From: Coffea arabica | Taxonomy: Eukaryota; Streptophyta; Magnoliopsida; Gentianales; Rubiaceae | DNA length: 64,000 bases | Assembly: GCF_036785885.1 (NCBI RefSeq) | Contig: NC_092320.1 | Location: forward strand, 13,517,557-13,581,556 | Reading direction: 5' to 3' | Shown here: positions 31,059-43,681 of the stretch, one piece after another | Position numbering within the stretch: position 1 is the first letter of the stretch | How the letters are laid out: each line of letters starts with the position of its first letter | Notes under the pieces: model-generated | The model's input: only the letters and a program-made list of their open reading frames with translations | Database searches by the model: none | What the model was told of the DNA's origin: nothing | Made by a program: the position numbers and the translations under genes

Positions 31059-31999
31059 TGTTAGATTTTTGAATAAACGATTATGTTTCACATTAGTTCG
31101 AGAGATGGAGAAAAAGCACTTAATATGTAAACAAGGGTTCAAAACATAATAGTTTAAGTTTTTTGGTCAGAGTTGAGTTCTTGATTTATATATTGAATTC
31201 TTTGATGAGTTCTCTAATAAAAGTGTTTCTCCCTAACAAGTGGTGTCAGAATTTGGTTGCAAGTGGATTGTTCACAAGTATTTGGATCCCAACAAGTAGT
31301 ATTAGAGTTTCAAGTTGCGAGACTGGATTATTCATGGGCAAGTAAATTATTTTTAGAGTTGGACGGGTGAAAATTTTCTTCTTTGTGGTGAATCGAAATG
31401 CTAAGGAATTTGGTTAGTATTGGATTAGGTGCGCCATGGATTTGATAAAGAGTTAGGAGTTTCATATTGCGAAACTAGGCTACTGATGGGCAAGCGAATT
31501 TTTTTTTAGAGTTGAACAAGAGAAAATTCTCTTTTTGACGGTGAATCGAAATGCTAAGGAGTTTGGTTGGTATTAGACCAAGTGCACTGCAGGTTTGACA
31601 GGGAGTCTAATTGGTGTTAGATCAAAGAGGCAAGAGTTGACAGGGGTCTAGAATTCAATTTGGATGTTGAAGAAAAGTAAGTCTATGATTAGAAGAAAAT
31701 GTGATCTTAAGTATTAAAGTGGGTTTGCATTGAATTTTAAAGTGGATTCGGAGAAAAACTTATAAATTTGGGTTTTAATGTGAGGGATAAACGGGATATT
31801 TGTTAGATTCATAAGTAAAGAATTATGTCTCACATTGGTTTGATTCGAGAGATGGAGAAAGAGCGCTTATATAAGTAAGGGTTCGAAACTTAATATGTTA
31901 AGTTTTTTTTATTAAAGTTGAATTCCTGATTTATATATTGGATTTTTTGATGGACTCTCTAAAAATCTTTAATGATTCACAAGTACTTGAATCCCAACA
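31059..31999 (+). mobile_element. TRIM retrotransposon, plus orientation
   Basis: The 5' LTR is 31059-31238 (tgttagattt ... ccctaaca, 180 bp). A primer-site-like tggtgtcagaattt follows at 31241. The 3' LTR begins at 31801 (tgttagattcataag) after a purine-rich tgagggataaacgggatatt; its right end is lost after about 31965 and runs into duplicated flank. The internal part (31239-31800) is non-coding and has two degenerate copies of a unit with 'gtgaatcgaaatgctaagga'. It is the same family as the array at 718-9515, in reverse orientation. Confidence 0.75.
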
Positions 32000-32194
32000 T
32001 AGGTAGGGGGCACCATTAAAATGTACTTTAGGAGTTAATTTTTGGAAAGTTAAAATTAATTAGAAAAATGTGTAAATGCAAGGAAAAATAATAATCACTA
32101 GTGTATATACACGTAATAGAATTTAGATGTGTTAACACAAGTGTCCAATGTCTATTGCCCACCCATTAGAAAAACTCACACACACATACACGTA
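31987..32194. repeat. ~200-bp duplication flanking the TRIM, right copy
   Basis: Homologous to 30790-30990. It begins with cttgaatcccaaca, exactly where the TRIM 3' LTR loses homology with the 5' LTR. Confidence 0.65.
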
Positions 32195-32839
32195 CAACCG
32201 AACGGTGCTAGACATCTATACTTATCCTTGTGAATTTTGATAACCGAGCGAACGGTGTGTGCATATTTTTCATGCGAGACACAGACCTCGAGAGCGCAGA
32301 TGTGGTGACTCCAGTGTTTATTTTTAGCCACTTTGTAAAACTGGCAACTTGAAGATTTTAGTCAGAAAAGTATCGTATAAGTTGTTTTGTTCCCAGGCTG
32401 GTCTAAAAGAAACCACTGGTTAAAAAGTTGTCCACTCGATGGATTTGATTTTGATCATGTATTGGAAAAAAGATAGAACATATCAAAGATCCTCTTGATT
32501 CAAAGAAAAAAAAAAAGTTTAACTGCACGTAATGTTGCTATCAGAGAGCGTCAAAGGCTTTTCAAAGAATTTCTAAAAGAACAAAGCTTCACTATTTTAT
32601 GTATCGTCTGTGAATCTTTCTAAAGTGGGACTAGCAAATAAATCACTGTTACAATGAGCAGATCCACCAGGGGCGTTGCGTTGAAAAAGCAAAAGAAAAT
32701 GGCGCATCCCACAACATAAATAAGGTTGTGGAATGTTGAGATTTAGTGGAAAAGAATTGTATTTTCTTCGTTTAACTGAACAATATGATGACAAAGATAT
32801 ACATACACCAATAGTGGCCCTATAGGGAAATGGGCAGTG
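32195..32839. other. Intergenic / 3' flank of the SET-domain gene
   Basis: No further gene seen. The part next to 32839 would be the 3' untranslated region of the minus-strand ASHR3-like gene. Confidence 0.4.
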
Positions 32840-35800
32840 TTAATCATACTTTACGATGGCTAAACAAGACGTGGCTGTTCTCTTGCGTTTGGAACCCCAG
32901 CAAAAGTCCACTTTGCAAATCTTTTTTTTGGTCCCCAGATAGCCTTGGCAGTTTGAAGCTCCACAGTGGCACCTAACCTCTGGCCCGAATTGTATGAATC
33001 TGAGAAGCATATGCATAAGTTTTTACAATGCTAAGCAGCAGAGCATAAGTGGTTAGCTGATTCTCCAAGATAAAATCATTCCTACCAAAGAATGGCTACA
33101 GGGAATTAGCCCTGACACTTGCACCAACTAGCAAAACCTTTTCTTGAAGATGCTTTATTTGAGATGGTGTAGAGCACTAGACTAGAGTGTAAATTAAATT
33201 GAAAGGAGAACTAGTAATTGCAGAAGAAAGTCTCACTGCAAATTGAGTAACACAAAATGAAAGGACTTTTTAAGTAAATGAAATTCCCTGCAAATTGGGT
33301 AAAGAAACTGCATTAAGACTCATCCCCAAACTGAGTTAAACAGCAAGGAGAAGTCCCTGGTAAACGGAAAACTCCAGATTCCAGCTATATCCAATATCTG
33401 TCTCATTGAGGCATACCCTCCATATCAATTTTCTCTATGTTAGGAGCAGTAGTAGCAATTTTTGCATCAGCCAATTTTATTAATAGCCAAATCAGCGGCC
33501 TTTGAAGATTTTCCTTAACAGACAAAATCAAAAATATAATCATACCAACGAAGTCATACCGATAATCATAGGTAAGCGGTTCTCCAACTTCAATAGTTCG
33601 AGAAGCAAAGACACCAACACGAGTCTCCCCTTCAACCTGCCTTCAGCAAATGCATCAATTTTAAAGTCAGCACACACACATCATAATAAGACAATTTCCG
33701 TATAAAGACCAAAAAGAGTTCTTCACTGCACTTTTAGTGATGAGAATCAGGTTAATCAACAAAATGTCCATAGGATCATCGGGTCCAGCACCATATGACT
33801 TAATTCCCAAAAAGGGTGCTGTCATTTCATCGAAGCACTTGATTTAATACTTGACACAGAAAATGGTTAATAAATGTTAGATCCCAAGCATTTCAGCCAT
33901 TGTTTCAACGGAGAGTATAATGGACACAAAAGGTTCCAACTGTGTTCATCTTTTTGCTTCAAGCTTGGTTCCTCGCAATTATAAGACTATCAAATTTTCC
34001 AGCATATGTCCAACTAAACAAGCTAAAAATTGTGAGAGGCAAGTAAACTGACTACAAGGATAAGCAAGCCGTTAGATTCCCATTGTCAGACAACCTAAAA
34101 AGGCTCATTGTGTTTTCTTAGAAAGAGTAAAATTAATACAAAATAATTAGGTGATTTAGATCAACTTACAAACTCGTAGCATCTGAAAACGATCAATATG
34201 AATAATCTGAAAAGTATAACCAAAAAAATTAGAAGTTCATTTCACTTACCATTTTTCTAATTTACAATTTGGATTGCAGCTATGGTTCAGAAAACGAGAA
34301 GAATTTCCCTTAAATGTTGCATCAATTGTAAAGTCCTTCCGAATTTCACACATGTAGAAGTTCTTGACTTCTTTGAACTTCATCTCCCATAGTCTTTGCT
34401 CGCATAAAGCATCATTTATAACTGTAACATGTTAAATGTGTATCAATTTTAGAAATGATATGCGAATCTTCCTGATAGTCTAGATGAGGATTCAAAGTTC
34501 TGTGGACAGTCATAGAAAAATAAAATACCAACTGTTCTGCACTTTCAAAAGCATAAGTATGTTTGCAATATGATAAACCATTAGTAGCTACATTACAACT
34601 CAAATACCATTAAAAAGAGGAAGGCTAGTACTGCTTGCTATTGTATTATGTAGAATGCTGCAGTTCTTTTGTCTGGAGTTATATTACAGAGAAACAAATG
34701 GAATTCCCTGTGAAGAATGTTAAACTCATTTAGTGAGGACCCTTGGAAAGCTACACCTACCTCCTTTTTGCCTGAATGTTCGAGGGCCAATTCTCTGAAA
34801 TATTTGCCTGAAGATAAAGGGCCAATTTCAGCCCAGTGTGGAATTTCAAAAGTTAAGGGTGAGAGTTGCCAGTGTGCATTTGACACTCTAGTTAGGGTAC
34901 AAAATAGGGTTCCTAGAAACTGTTTCTGTATGGTTAGCCAGGATCAACATCTGGCAACTAAGTCTATACAAGTACTGGGGGATCTCGCACCACTCATCTT
35001 TCTTATTTCACCAATGGGAGGGACCTTAGGATCTTTACACCAAGTATTCTTCATCTGGGCTTCTTCTGTTCATCTCCTCATAAACAGTCAAGCCACCATG
35101 GTTTTTATCTAGACAAATATCTTTTGTAGATAGAGTTCAATAGATATTGATACTTTGCAACCATTCCAATTTTGGAGGACTAGTGAGAATGTTCAGCTGC
35201 TAGCACATAGCTTCTGCGGCTTGACTAGTTAAAATGTTCATGCCTTCTCAAATTCTATCAATGCTCAAATGTTAACAGGCCAATGACTACCAAGTTCTGA
35301 GGTAGGATCATTATGTCTTTTTCTTCTGGGAAGTCAACATTATTCGGAAACAGCCAGATGCACTAAGCGAAACAAATTATCCTCGGAAAATGAGGCAGCA
35401 GATAAGATGATAGACATTTTAATAGCACTACTTTCAGAACTATAAAGGATTATGGTACAAAAGAATATGCTTAGCTACAAAATTCTACAGCTTTAAGATG
35501 CACAAGTCTAAGAAGCCTTAAGAAGGACAGCAGAAGTCTACCTTAAGGTATAATGAAGATGACATAGACACCGAAGGAGAGATTGGTACCATAATTACTC
35601 TAAAAACTTACAACATTATTTGTCAGTCAACTAGCCTTTTTCCTAGAAAGAGATAGAAGAATCGTGATGAAGATAGCAGTTTAGAAAGCTTCGGTACTCA
35701 AAAAACCAAGCAAATTACCTTCCCCAACATATTCAATTATAAAGTCATCTTTGTTAATTGCTTCAGCAGCTACAACACCCCAACCACAAAGTGCAGTCTA

Positions 35801-38800
35801 ACATGGAACAACAAATATTGTATTAATTGGAGAAGAGTTGAAACAAGAAAACACAATTGAGCTGTTAAGGAAGTAATATAAGTGCATCAAGAGTCAAAAG
35901 ATAAATTTCACCTTGACAATACTGATCTTTTTCTCTTTTCTGAATGGCCTGTTGGTGCACATATCAGAACAACGACAAGCCTTTGAGCAGCTGATGGACT
36001 GAACCCTGTTGCGTTGCAAGTTTATGGAATTAACATATCAGGCACATGCCAGAATGTAGAAACTAAAACAGATACGTTATTTAAAAGTGTGTCTATTAAG
36101 TAAGACAACTGCTCATGAGGAGCATTGGTATGATCAGTAGTTCACACACTACATCGATAAATCCAGAAAAGGTCAACTAGACCAATTGAAATGAACTTCT
36201 GTTGCCATTTTATAAATGATCATAATTTGATCCATCAGTTCTATTTTAAGGAGTTCATGCTATATAAATTAGGCAAACTACTACCCTCATTCATGTGTTT
36301 CTAAGAAGTTTTGGGTAATCCAACATTTTATGGCAGCAAATTATTGCATTTTGAAATTGGAAAAGGATTTGACCTCCTGAAGTTGCCCTTTAATTAATTT
36401 TTTCTTCTAAGATGACCCTCAGGTCTTTCTGGTACATAATCTTCATGCAATTTGTTTCCAAAAATTACTCACCGGTAATAGGTATTATGTATTTAGGGGC
36501 TCATAATCTAACAAAATCAGGCACACAACAAAATATTGAGGATTTTCAAAAACATGATTTCTGTCCTAGACACAATACACTAATGCTTTCAGAGATATCT
36601 ATTGCTGACAATGAATTTCAAAGCATATTTCACTTGAAGACCTGCTAGTATTTCTCTAAGATGATCAAGCCAGATCGAAATTTTCACCAGATAAATGAAA
36701 TTTTAAAATACCAAAGTCATATTATAGCATCACTGCTGGCTTTATAAAGCATCTGAAACCATATAAGTTAAGTCCAAGATAAGCACAATGAAGTACATTT
36801 TCTTATCAATTTTCCTTTTTCTGCTTTCCTAGTCATCTTTGCTATGAACATATCCTTCACATATTCTGTGCTAGATCCTTTCTTGCCAAAAGAGAGTCAA
36901 ATCGTATGTGCAATTGGAAAACAGTCTCCTACTCTGCATGAAACTTATACAAATATATCGTTGTGCCTTAAGAACCTGCCAAAGTATGTTTCAAATGATA
37001 CACCAATAATGTTAAAGCTCAATTTGCTTGACTAGTTGGTCTTAAGTGAGGCTTAGCCCTGAGAACATTGATGCTAGTTATGTTTTAAATTCACTTCAAT
37101 TTCAAATAGGTTGCCAAGTCTAGTAATTTTTCAGTTAAGATGTCTAGTTCAGCTTAACCTAGCCAACTCGAGATGATCTCCAAGAAATCCAGTTGACTTT
37201 GTTGATCATATTCTATCCTAGATTTTGCCAGCAAGTAGACACAGACACACAGGAGCATTGTAGTTATATCATAGAACACAAAGTTGCTTTTGACTGAAGA
37301 CAAGGTAGCATTTTACAGCTCATACTATCAATTCATAACTACTTTATGATGCTAGATAACTCATATTTGGAGTCAAATTGAAACCAAATGCAATCAGCTG
37401 AGAAAATACAGTACCTACAGACACAATCCTCGGCACACTCAGTAGAACAGCAATTCGTGCATCCGATGTCAACATCAGCATTGTCTCTCTTTTTCTTAAC
37501 AAGGTACATATCTACTTAGTTAAGTTCATACAACCAGGATTAGTACAAAAGAGAAACACAAATCTCTTTCATCAACAGCACAGCCAAAATGGCCAAAACA
37601 CTCAACTGTAAAAAGTTCATTAGCCAAGCAACAACAAAATCTTTGCATGCATAGGATACTTCGCCTGATGTGGACATAAGAGGGTGGCTCCAATTTATGC
37701 TCTATCGTATCTTTCCAACTTATGTCAATCTTGAACTCCTCTTCACGGTATGGTATAGGTAATTGACAGAATACCTCCTGACATGTTTAAAGGCAAAATA
37801 ACGTATTAGATGATCTATATTATTAAAACATTCCCTGAAGTTGTTCTCATTTGATGAACAACAAAGAAAGATAATCTAAAAGTCTAACCTCCATGTTATT
37901 CGCTGGAACTCTTTGCTGTTTATAAAAAAGATACGTAAGTCCAGTCAGCCAGCCTAATCCATCAAAAATAAGAATCAAGCTATAACAGAAACATAAATTC
38001 TGCAAAAGTTAGCAAAAAAGGATAAATAATTTTGATGGCATAGTCCATTTCAATGTGAAAACCAGAAATTTGCTTGTTAAATGGTAAAAAGAAGTTGTAA
38101 TGAATAGGAAACTGTACAAAGGAAGCAACATCTCAACATACATCCAGTTAGATGCAGAAGTGCCTCACCCAGAAAGTATGATAAATTGTTCTGGCAAAAT
38201 TTTGAAAGAAATTGCTAAAAGGGGGAAAATCATTAAAAAAAAAAAAGTAGAGAAAAGAAAGATGACTAAAAGATCAACCTGTCTGTTAAAATACAGGAAG
38301 ACCGAGAATCGATTTTTTTTCCTTGAGTCAAGGGGCAAAAATGTTGTCCAAGACATGAGCCTCAAAATCTTACAAGCAACAGCTTGCAATGAGTGCACTG
38401 TCTAGTTCCTATGAAAAAGGAAAAAATTCCTTTTCACCGTCCAAGAAACAAATGAATACAAAAGTGAGCATGCAGTATTAGTAAAGAAATGTAAATGAAG
38501 TGAATTTTCTCATCGTCACTCAAACATCTGTACATGAACAAACATCAAAAAAGTACCTTTATGACAATTAAGTTTAACCAAGAATCATTTCTTTCTCTCC
38601 TCATCCAGATAGGAAATTTTCCATTGATATACCTACATAGCTGCCACATTCTTGGAAATGACTGGACCCAGGTTCCAACAAATTTTTTGGTTTTCCAGCT
38701 AACTTCCAACATGGGCATGCCAAGAGGACATTTATTCGGTTTAAACCTTCTTCAGATGATGATATGCCCTTTACAACAACCTCTCTTTTTATTTACGACC

Positions 38801-41800
38801 ATCTTTCCCATCAGTAATGAAAGCAAGAATACTTTTATCTTGTCAAATTTTAGATTGGACACCTAGATGCATGTTCTATATATTTCTGTCATATAAATAA
38901 CACCCAAGGGTAATCACACAGAAGGAAAGATCCATTTTGGCTCCCTCATGGTTATTTTAGAGCTTCCACGGTGTTAAATATAAATGCTTTCAAAATTACA
39001 GCCATTACTGCTGAAGATCAAAGACAGTGACTCAAAAGAAATTTCTGAAGGTCTTCAATTTTTTCCTGCGAATCAGAGATTTACATAATGACTTCATGTT
39101 ACATAGAAGGTGGCACCTTGCAAGTTGCATTTCACTCTAGTAAATAGACCACAACAGACTAAGAAATGACACCAGGCAACAGATGGAGAATACAAGAAAA
39201 GGGAAACCATATTGAAGAAGGAAGAATTGACCTCGCTGTCACTGTGCCAATCATTAGGATGTCTCCAACAAATCATTTGACCCTCTTGACTAGGATGATA
39301 GATTATATCCTTTGGAAATGCCGCACACTTCAGGTGTGAAGCCATATGACATCTTGTACAGCGTAACAAGTGGATTTTATCTTTGCATAGGAAACAAGCC
39401 TATTCCAGCGAAGAATGGCAAAAATATAACCAATGCTGCAGCATCAATAACTTAAACAAAGAGAAAGAAAACTTATCTTCTCAAAGAGGGAGTTCATTGC
39501 TGTAAAAGCAGACATGACAATTATATGAAACTATAACAAGATACCAATCCTGTTTGAAACTACAGAAAAAGTTAACAGGGAGATTTCAGCAAAGAACTCC
39601 ATGAAGTACTAAAACATGGAAACATCTTATGTCAATTCATAATCAATGTCCATCCTTTCTCAGGACTCTATGCAATTACTACTAAAATCCAATCACTCTA
39701 CACACTGCAAAAGTTTATGACCATGCTTATAGCATCTTTCATCCCACAAAAGATGCAACATTGGGAAATGACATCAAAGATCCAGAGCAAAACTAGCTAA
39801 AGCTTGAATTCCATGACTAGGTTTTTGTCAAACAAGAATAAGAAACTGGAGCATGAAGATGCTTTATATGAAGTCCAGTGGAATGGAAGAGATCAATTTA
39901 ACTGAGAAAAACATATCAATGAGCAACTTCAAATATTGGGGAAATAGGAATGAGTAATCAGCAATAGACAACGAGCATAAACAGGACTGGTAACAGTCAC
40001 AAAAGCATTCCAATTATAGAAGCTTCAGCTGAAGGAGAAACTTACATGCTGAGGGCACTTGAATGGTTTTAAGGATGAGAACCGAAGCCTTTCTATGGCA
40101 CACTTTAAATGATATACCTCCTGACAACTACGAACAGAGCATAATATCTCCTCCTCCGGGAACACACAGCTTTTGCAAACACGACATTCAACCTGAGACG
40201 AATGATCAGGAAAATACTAAATTTATCCAGAACAATAAATTGTTTACTGGAAAAAAAATACAAATAATAGCCATCTATGGTATTGCCAAACTAGGAAATG
40301 ATCACAGAAACCGAGATTCTTGATTGCAGTTTATACAATACTGAATCTAATGCTAGTGACAGGATGAGAATTTCAAGACAAATGAAAGTAATCTTAGTTC
40401 CTCTATGCTGCTTGATGAGACTTAAATCTGCCTGTATACCATATGTTATGCAACCTTCTTGAAAAAACATTCAGATCAGAGTAGGTTAATTGTTATGCTA
40501 CCGTATTCCACATCAGCATAAAGTCACCATTCCAAGTTGAAGCCTTGAGTTTATATTCTCTCTCGACAACGGCAATCTAGATACCTGTAATTTTTTCTAG
40601 GAAGTGCTTGAGCATGGTTGGGATATTTTATGAAGTGGAAAAAAATGTGAGAGAGAGAAAAAATACCATCAAAGTTTCCCTTACATTTCTTTTTTCCAGA
40701 ATAGTCATCCTCAATAATTGTCAAAATTGAGTTAATGTTTTGTGGAACTTCCACGATGGAAACTTCATCAGCAAAGAGCCAAGATAACTACTTTCACTGC
40801 AGCAATCAATCAATAGAAGTTTATTCTTGTAATCTCAACCAAAAAGCGTTGAGGCAAATCAAAGGTGCTCAGTACATAAGGTGGGGAAAGAAACTGATTC
40901 ATCCAATTCGGATAAAGGCAAGGAACAATTATACACCACAAACAAGAAACTCTTTTAAAAGGGAAGACCATGCAGCTAAAAAAATTTATGTTGTCAACCT
41001 CTATTTGCAATTCATCCCTCGACAAGCATGAACTTATGGAGCTAGCATGTCAGTTACAAAACATGGAAGACAGAATTTCCATGTGTTTTATCTGAATTCC
41101 AACTCAGGACCAGGCACCATGAAGCCAGATTCAAGACTTAGCTGTCACTGTACATCACCGCAATCTGGTTTATAAAGTCAGTTACATATGACGACATTGC
41201 TCATAATTTCAACTTAACACTTCAAACAAGTAACCAGAATATGCCACACCCACTCTCCCAGATAACAAAACCCTTTTATTTCGAGAACCAAAAAAGTGAG
41301 AAACAAACTCACTGACAATATAACCCTTCAACTCAGCTCACATAGAACAATAACGTCAAAAGTCTCGAGATTTAGCAACTATTTAACTAACATTTCGAAA
41401 AGCGTTGCGCAAACAATTAATAAAGTCATCCCTTTCGATCAATACCACAAAGTACCACCAAGAATACTTCCAAACTAAAAACTGCTACAAAAATTAACCA
41501 AATTTAAAGAGCAATTACCATTCTTGGAGCATGAACAAGAAAGGGCAAGTAGCATCTATGCTCAGAAGCCCCAGAATCAATCCTCCTCTGAACCCAATCT
41601 TTCACATGCTCTATCAAGCTCTTATTCCCACCCATTTCAGCACCTGAGCAGATCCTCATAGCACTAATCCCATCGCTGCCACTTCCATTGCTAGGATTTT
41701 CCAACTCTCCCTGCTCTCTTACCTCGCCCTTCTTCTTGCTGACTTCCCACAGGGAATTGGGGTTCAGGATTTTCAAATTGAGGAGATTCTCAGCTCCATT

Positions 41801-41887
41801 CGTGATGGATTTAATGGGATTGGAGCTGGGAACAATGGGTAGTAAAGCTGGTGAGGAAAATATGGATGGTGGGTCTAAATCAGGCAT
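32840..41887 (-). CDS. ASHR3: Histone-lysine N-methyltransferase ASHR3-like (PHD-AWS-SET)
   Basis: Ten exons join in frame: 41887-41519, 40192-40046, 39399-39232, 37777-37660, 37511-37415, 36005-35912, 35797-35719, 34421-34250, 33640-33560 and 32999-32840. They give 494 residues, close to Arabidopsis ASHR3/SDG4. Residues about 1-123 hold a lineage-variable N-terminus ending in the conserved KDWVQRRIDSG..CYLPFLVHAPRM. Cys/His-rich PHD-type modules follow (124-228). The AWS cysteine cluster (GCTNCCSTECAEDCVCR, about 283-331) precedes SET (about 332-442), with the cofactor-binding NHSCNPNC (about 403-410), then DYR and a post-SET CHCGASNCQGYLG. The ASH1/Set2-like class methylates H3K36 or H3K4; ASHR3 acts in stamen development and root meristem division. 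All junctions are GT-AG; the intron 3 donor (gag|gtcaat) is weak. The gene looks intact. Confidence 0.93.
34638..35112. other. Intron 7 of the ASHR3-like gene: unexplained open frames
   Basis: A 131-codon frame (34717-35112, +) and an overlapping 82-codon minus frame lie inside this intron. GC content here is a little higher than in the rest of the intron. I recognise neither product. A decayed gene or retrocopy fragment is possible; chance is not excluded. Confidence 0.25.
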
Positions 41888-42280
41888 TGTTTCCGGGTAG
41901 AAAAAAATGGGTTATCTTGGCAGTGGAGAGAGATTTCGGAATTTAGCTTAGGCGGTAAGGTGGGATGGGTGGGGTGGGTAGGGCGGAGGGGGGCGGGGGG
42001 TAGGGGTTTTGGTAGAGGAGACACTGTTGTGGGAGTTTTGGGCGGGAAAGATGAATTTTTGTTACTTCCTTTTTGGGGGGAAAAGGAATTGTACAGAACT
42101 TCCAGAAGGAATACTACTTTTATTTGTACTTTTATTTATACTACAAAACTAGTGCATATTATTTCGGATTCTTGAATGTATATGCATGAAACCAGCAGCC
42201 TTTGACAACCACTACTACTGACTTAAAGTTATAAAGTTGGATGGAAAGTCAAAAATCTAAATTTTACTTTTCATTATTTT
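41888..42280 (-). promoter_or_regulatory. 5' flank of the ASHR3-like gene
   Basis: The region directly upstream of the ATG includes a G-rich stretch on the plus strand (about 41960-42050, gtgggatgggtggggtgggt), C-rich on the gene's own strand, typical of a TATA-less leader. No specific site is assigned. Confidence 0.35.
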
Positions 42281-42425
42281 ACTATTATAAATGACTTTTT
42301 CTAATTTTATATCGGTGCGTAGTATACTCGTCTGATTGAATAATACTGTTTTACTATTATAAATGACTTTTTCTAATTTTATATCGGTGCGTAGTGTACT
42401 CGTCTGATTGGATAATACTGTAGTT
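42281..42425. repeat. 72-bp tandem duplication
   Basis: Two almost identical units each contain actattataaatgactttt and 'tatatcggtgcgtagt', offset by 72 bp (42281 and 42353). They lie in the intergenic DNA between the ASHR3-like and LEA_2-type genes. Confidence 0.8.
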
Positions 42426-42801
42426 CCGTCACCGTCAATTTTCAATTGATCAAACTGCACTTTTTTTTTTCCTGCATAAAATTGTTTGTCTTTTTACTTC
42501 TTCAAGGAATCCTTCAAACAATCACAACCAATTATGAGATTTAAAGTACAACTAAAAGAGATTAAATTCGCACAAAGAGATCAAATCACTTGCTAAAATC
42601 GATCGTTTCATGCATGAATAGACGACAAATACTCTGCCAAACAAACTAGTGAAACTCGACAAGCAAACAAACTTCAACTAGATAATATATCCATTGTTAA
42701 ATGTAAACTTAATATTTTTAAAAAAAAAAAAAAAAAAAACCTATTTCCTAACCCTAATTCTATAACAGATAGAAAATCCCTCCCAGGAGGTCAGTCGACG
42801 A

Positions 42802-43581
42802 CTAAACTGAAAGAATTGTGCATTCTGCCGGAGATTGTGATACCATTGAGGCTGTATCAGCACTCCAAAACCGAAGCCTTATATCTTCACAAGACAAGTT
42901 GATGGTCTTTGTCCATTGCTTCTTGTTTTCCCCTTTAGATGATTTATCCTCAACGCTAAGAGAACCCCATATACCTACGTTGATTACAAAGGTTTGTTTC
43001 GACCCTCTATCATCCATTATGGAATCGGCTACCCATCCATCAACAGAAAACGTTGGAAAAGCCACCTCCAGCATCCTCTCCCTCCCGGGCGCTTCGCGAA
43101 AAGGCTTCACCATTGTCGATGAAAAAATTCTTCCATTGTGTGCAAGATAAACCTGCATGAACCCGTAGTTGAATGCCAGGTTTCTCGAGGGGTTTGCGGC
43201 AAGGAGAGAAACGTTCCAATTGGCATTGATTTGAGCATTGGTGACAATAAAATTAGACATGGAGGCAGAGTGAATTTCAAAACTAGGAACTTCAAGATTG
43301 TTAACATAATTATCTTTACCGTCTTCAACGTAAAGAACTGTTAGACAGATGATTACACAATAAAAAACGAGGAGGAGCCAGCAACCACAAACTGCAACGA
43401 CTAGCTCAGGAGTTTGCGGTGAATATTGGTTCACTTTACCGTTATCGTCAGCTGGGATGTCTTGGCTGTCACAACCCAGGACGTCGATAGTAATCATACT
43501 ATGCTCCCATCTCCTGTCGCTGTCTGAATTTTGATGATCATCGGACTCGCGGGGCAATCTTCTATTTGCTATTTTAGCCAT
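42802..43581 (-). CDS. NDR1/HIN1-like (LEA_2 domain) membrane protein
   Basis: A single exon of 259 residues from the ATG at 43581; an upstream in-frame ATG at 43623 would add 14 hydrophobic residues. A charged cytosolic N-terminus (about 55 residues) is followed by one membrane span (ELVVAVCGCWLLLVFYCVII and on, about residues 59-85), then a C-terminal LEA_2-type domain with the familiar NANWNVSLLAANP pattern. Family members sit in the plasma or ER membrane with the C-terminus outside; several act in pathogen response. The later ATG is preferred because a TATA box at 43668-43676 would place transcription start near 43640, leaving about 60 nt of leader, and because the extension is unlike the family. 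Which NHL subgroup it belongs to is not clear. Confidence 0.8.
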   Translation of the reverse strand: MAKIANRRLPRESDDHQNSDSDRRWEHSMITIDVLGCDSQDIPADDNGKVNQYSPQTPELVVAVCGCWLLLVFYCVIICLTVLYVEDGKDNYVNNLEVPSFEIHSASMSNFIVTNAQINANWNVSLLAANPSRNLAFNYGFMQVYLAHNGRIFSSTMVKPFREAPGRERMLEVAFPTFSVDGWVADSIMDDRGSKQTFVINVGIWGSLSVEDKSSKGENKKQWTKTINLSCEDIRLRFWSADTASMVSQSPAECTILSV

Positions 43582-43667
43582 ATTTAATGTAAGCAAAATA
43601 AATGGTACGGAAAAGAAGAACAAAGAATGATTTCTGCTACGTAGAAACGGAAATCATATGGTAACAC

Positions 43668-43676
43668 CTATTTATA
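43668..43676 (-). promoter_or_regulatory. TATA box of the LEA_2-type gene
   Basis: On the minus strand the sequence reads ctgtataaatagg, about 90 bp before the chosen ATG: a textbook plant TATA box at a sensible distance. Confidence 0.65.
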
Positions 43677-43681
43677 CAGTG

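Noticed and set aside
31059..31999. Cassandra-type TRIM (5S-RNA-bearing LTR)
   Set aside because: I saw no 5S rRNA promoter or body sequence in the LTRs.
39094..39369. 91-codon frame as a separate PHD gene
   Set aside because: It is exon 3 of the ASHR3-like gene plus read-through into intron 3.
43582..43623. Upstream ATG of the LEA_2-type gene
   Set aside because: It adds a hydrophobic stretch unlike the family and lies too near the expected transcription start; kept only as an alternative.
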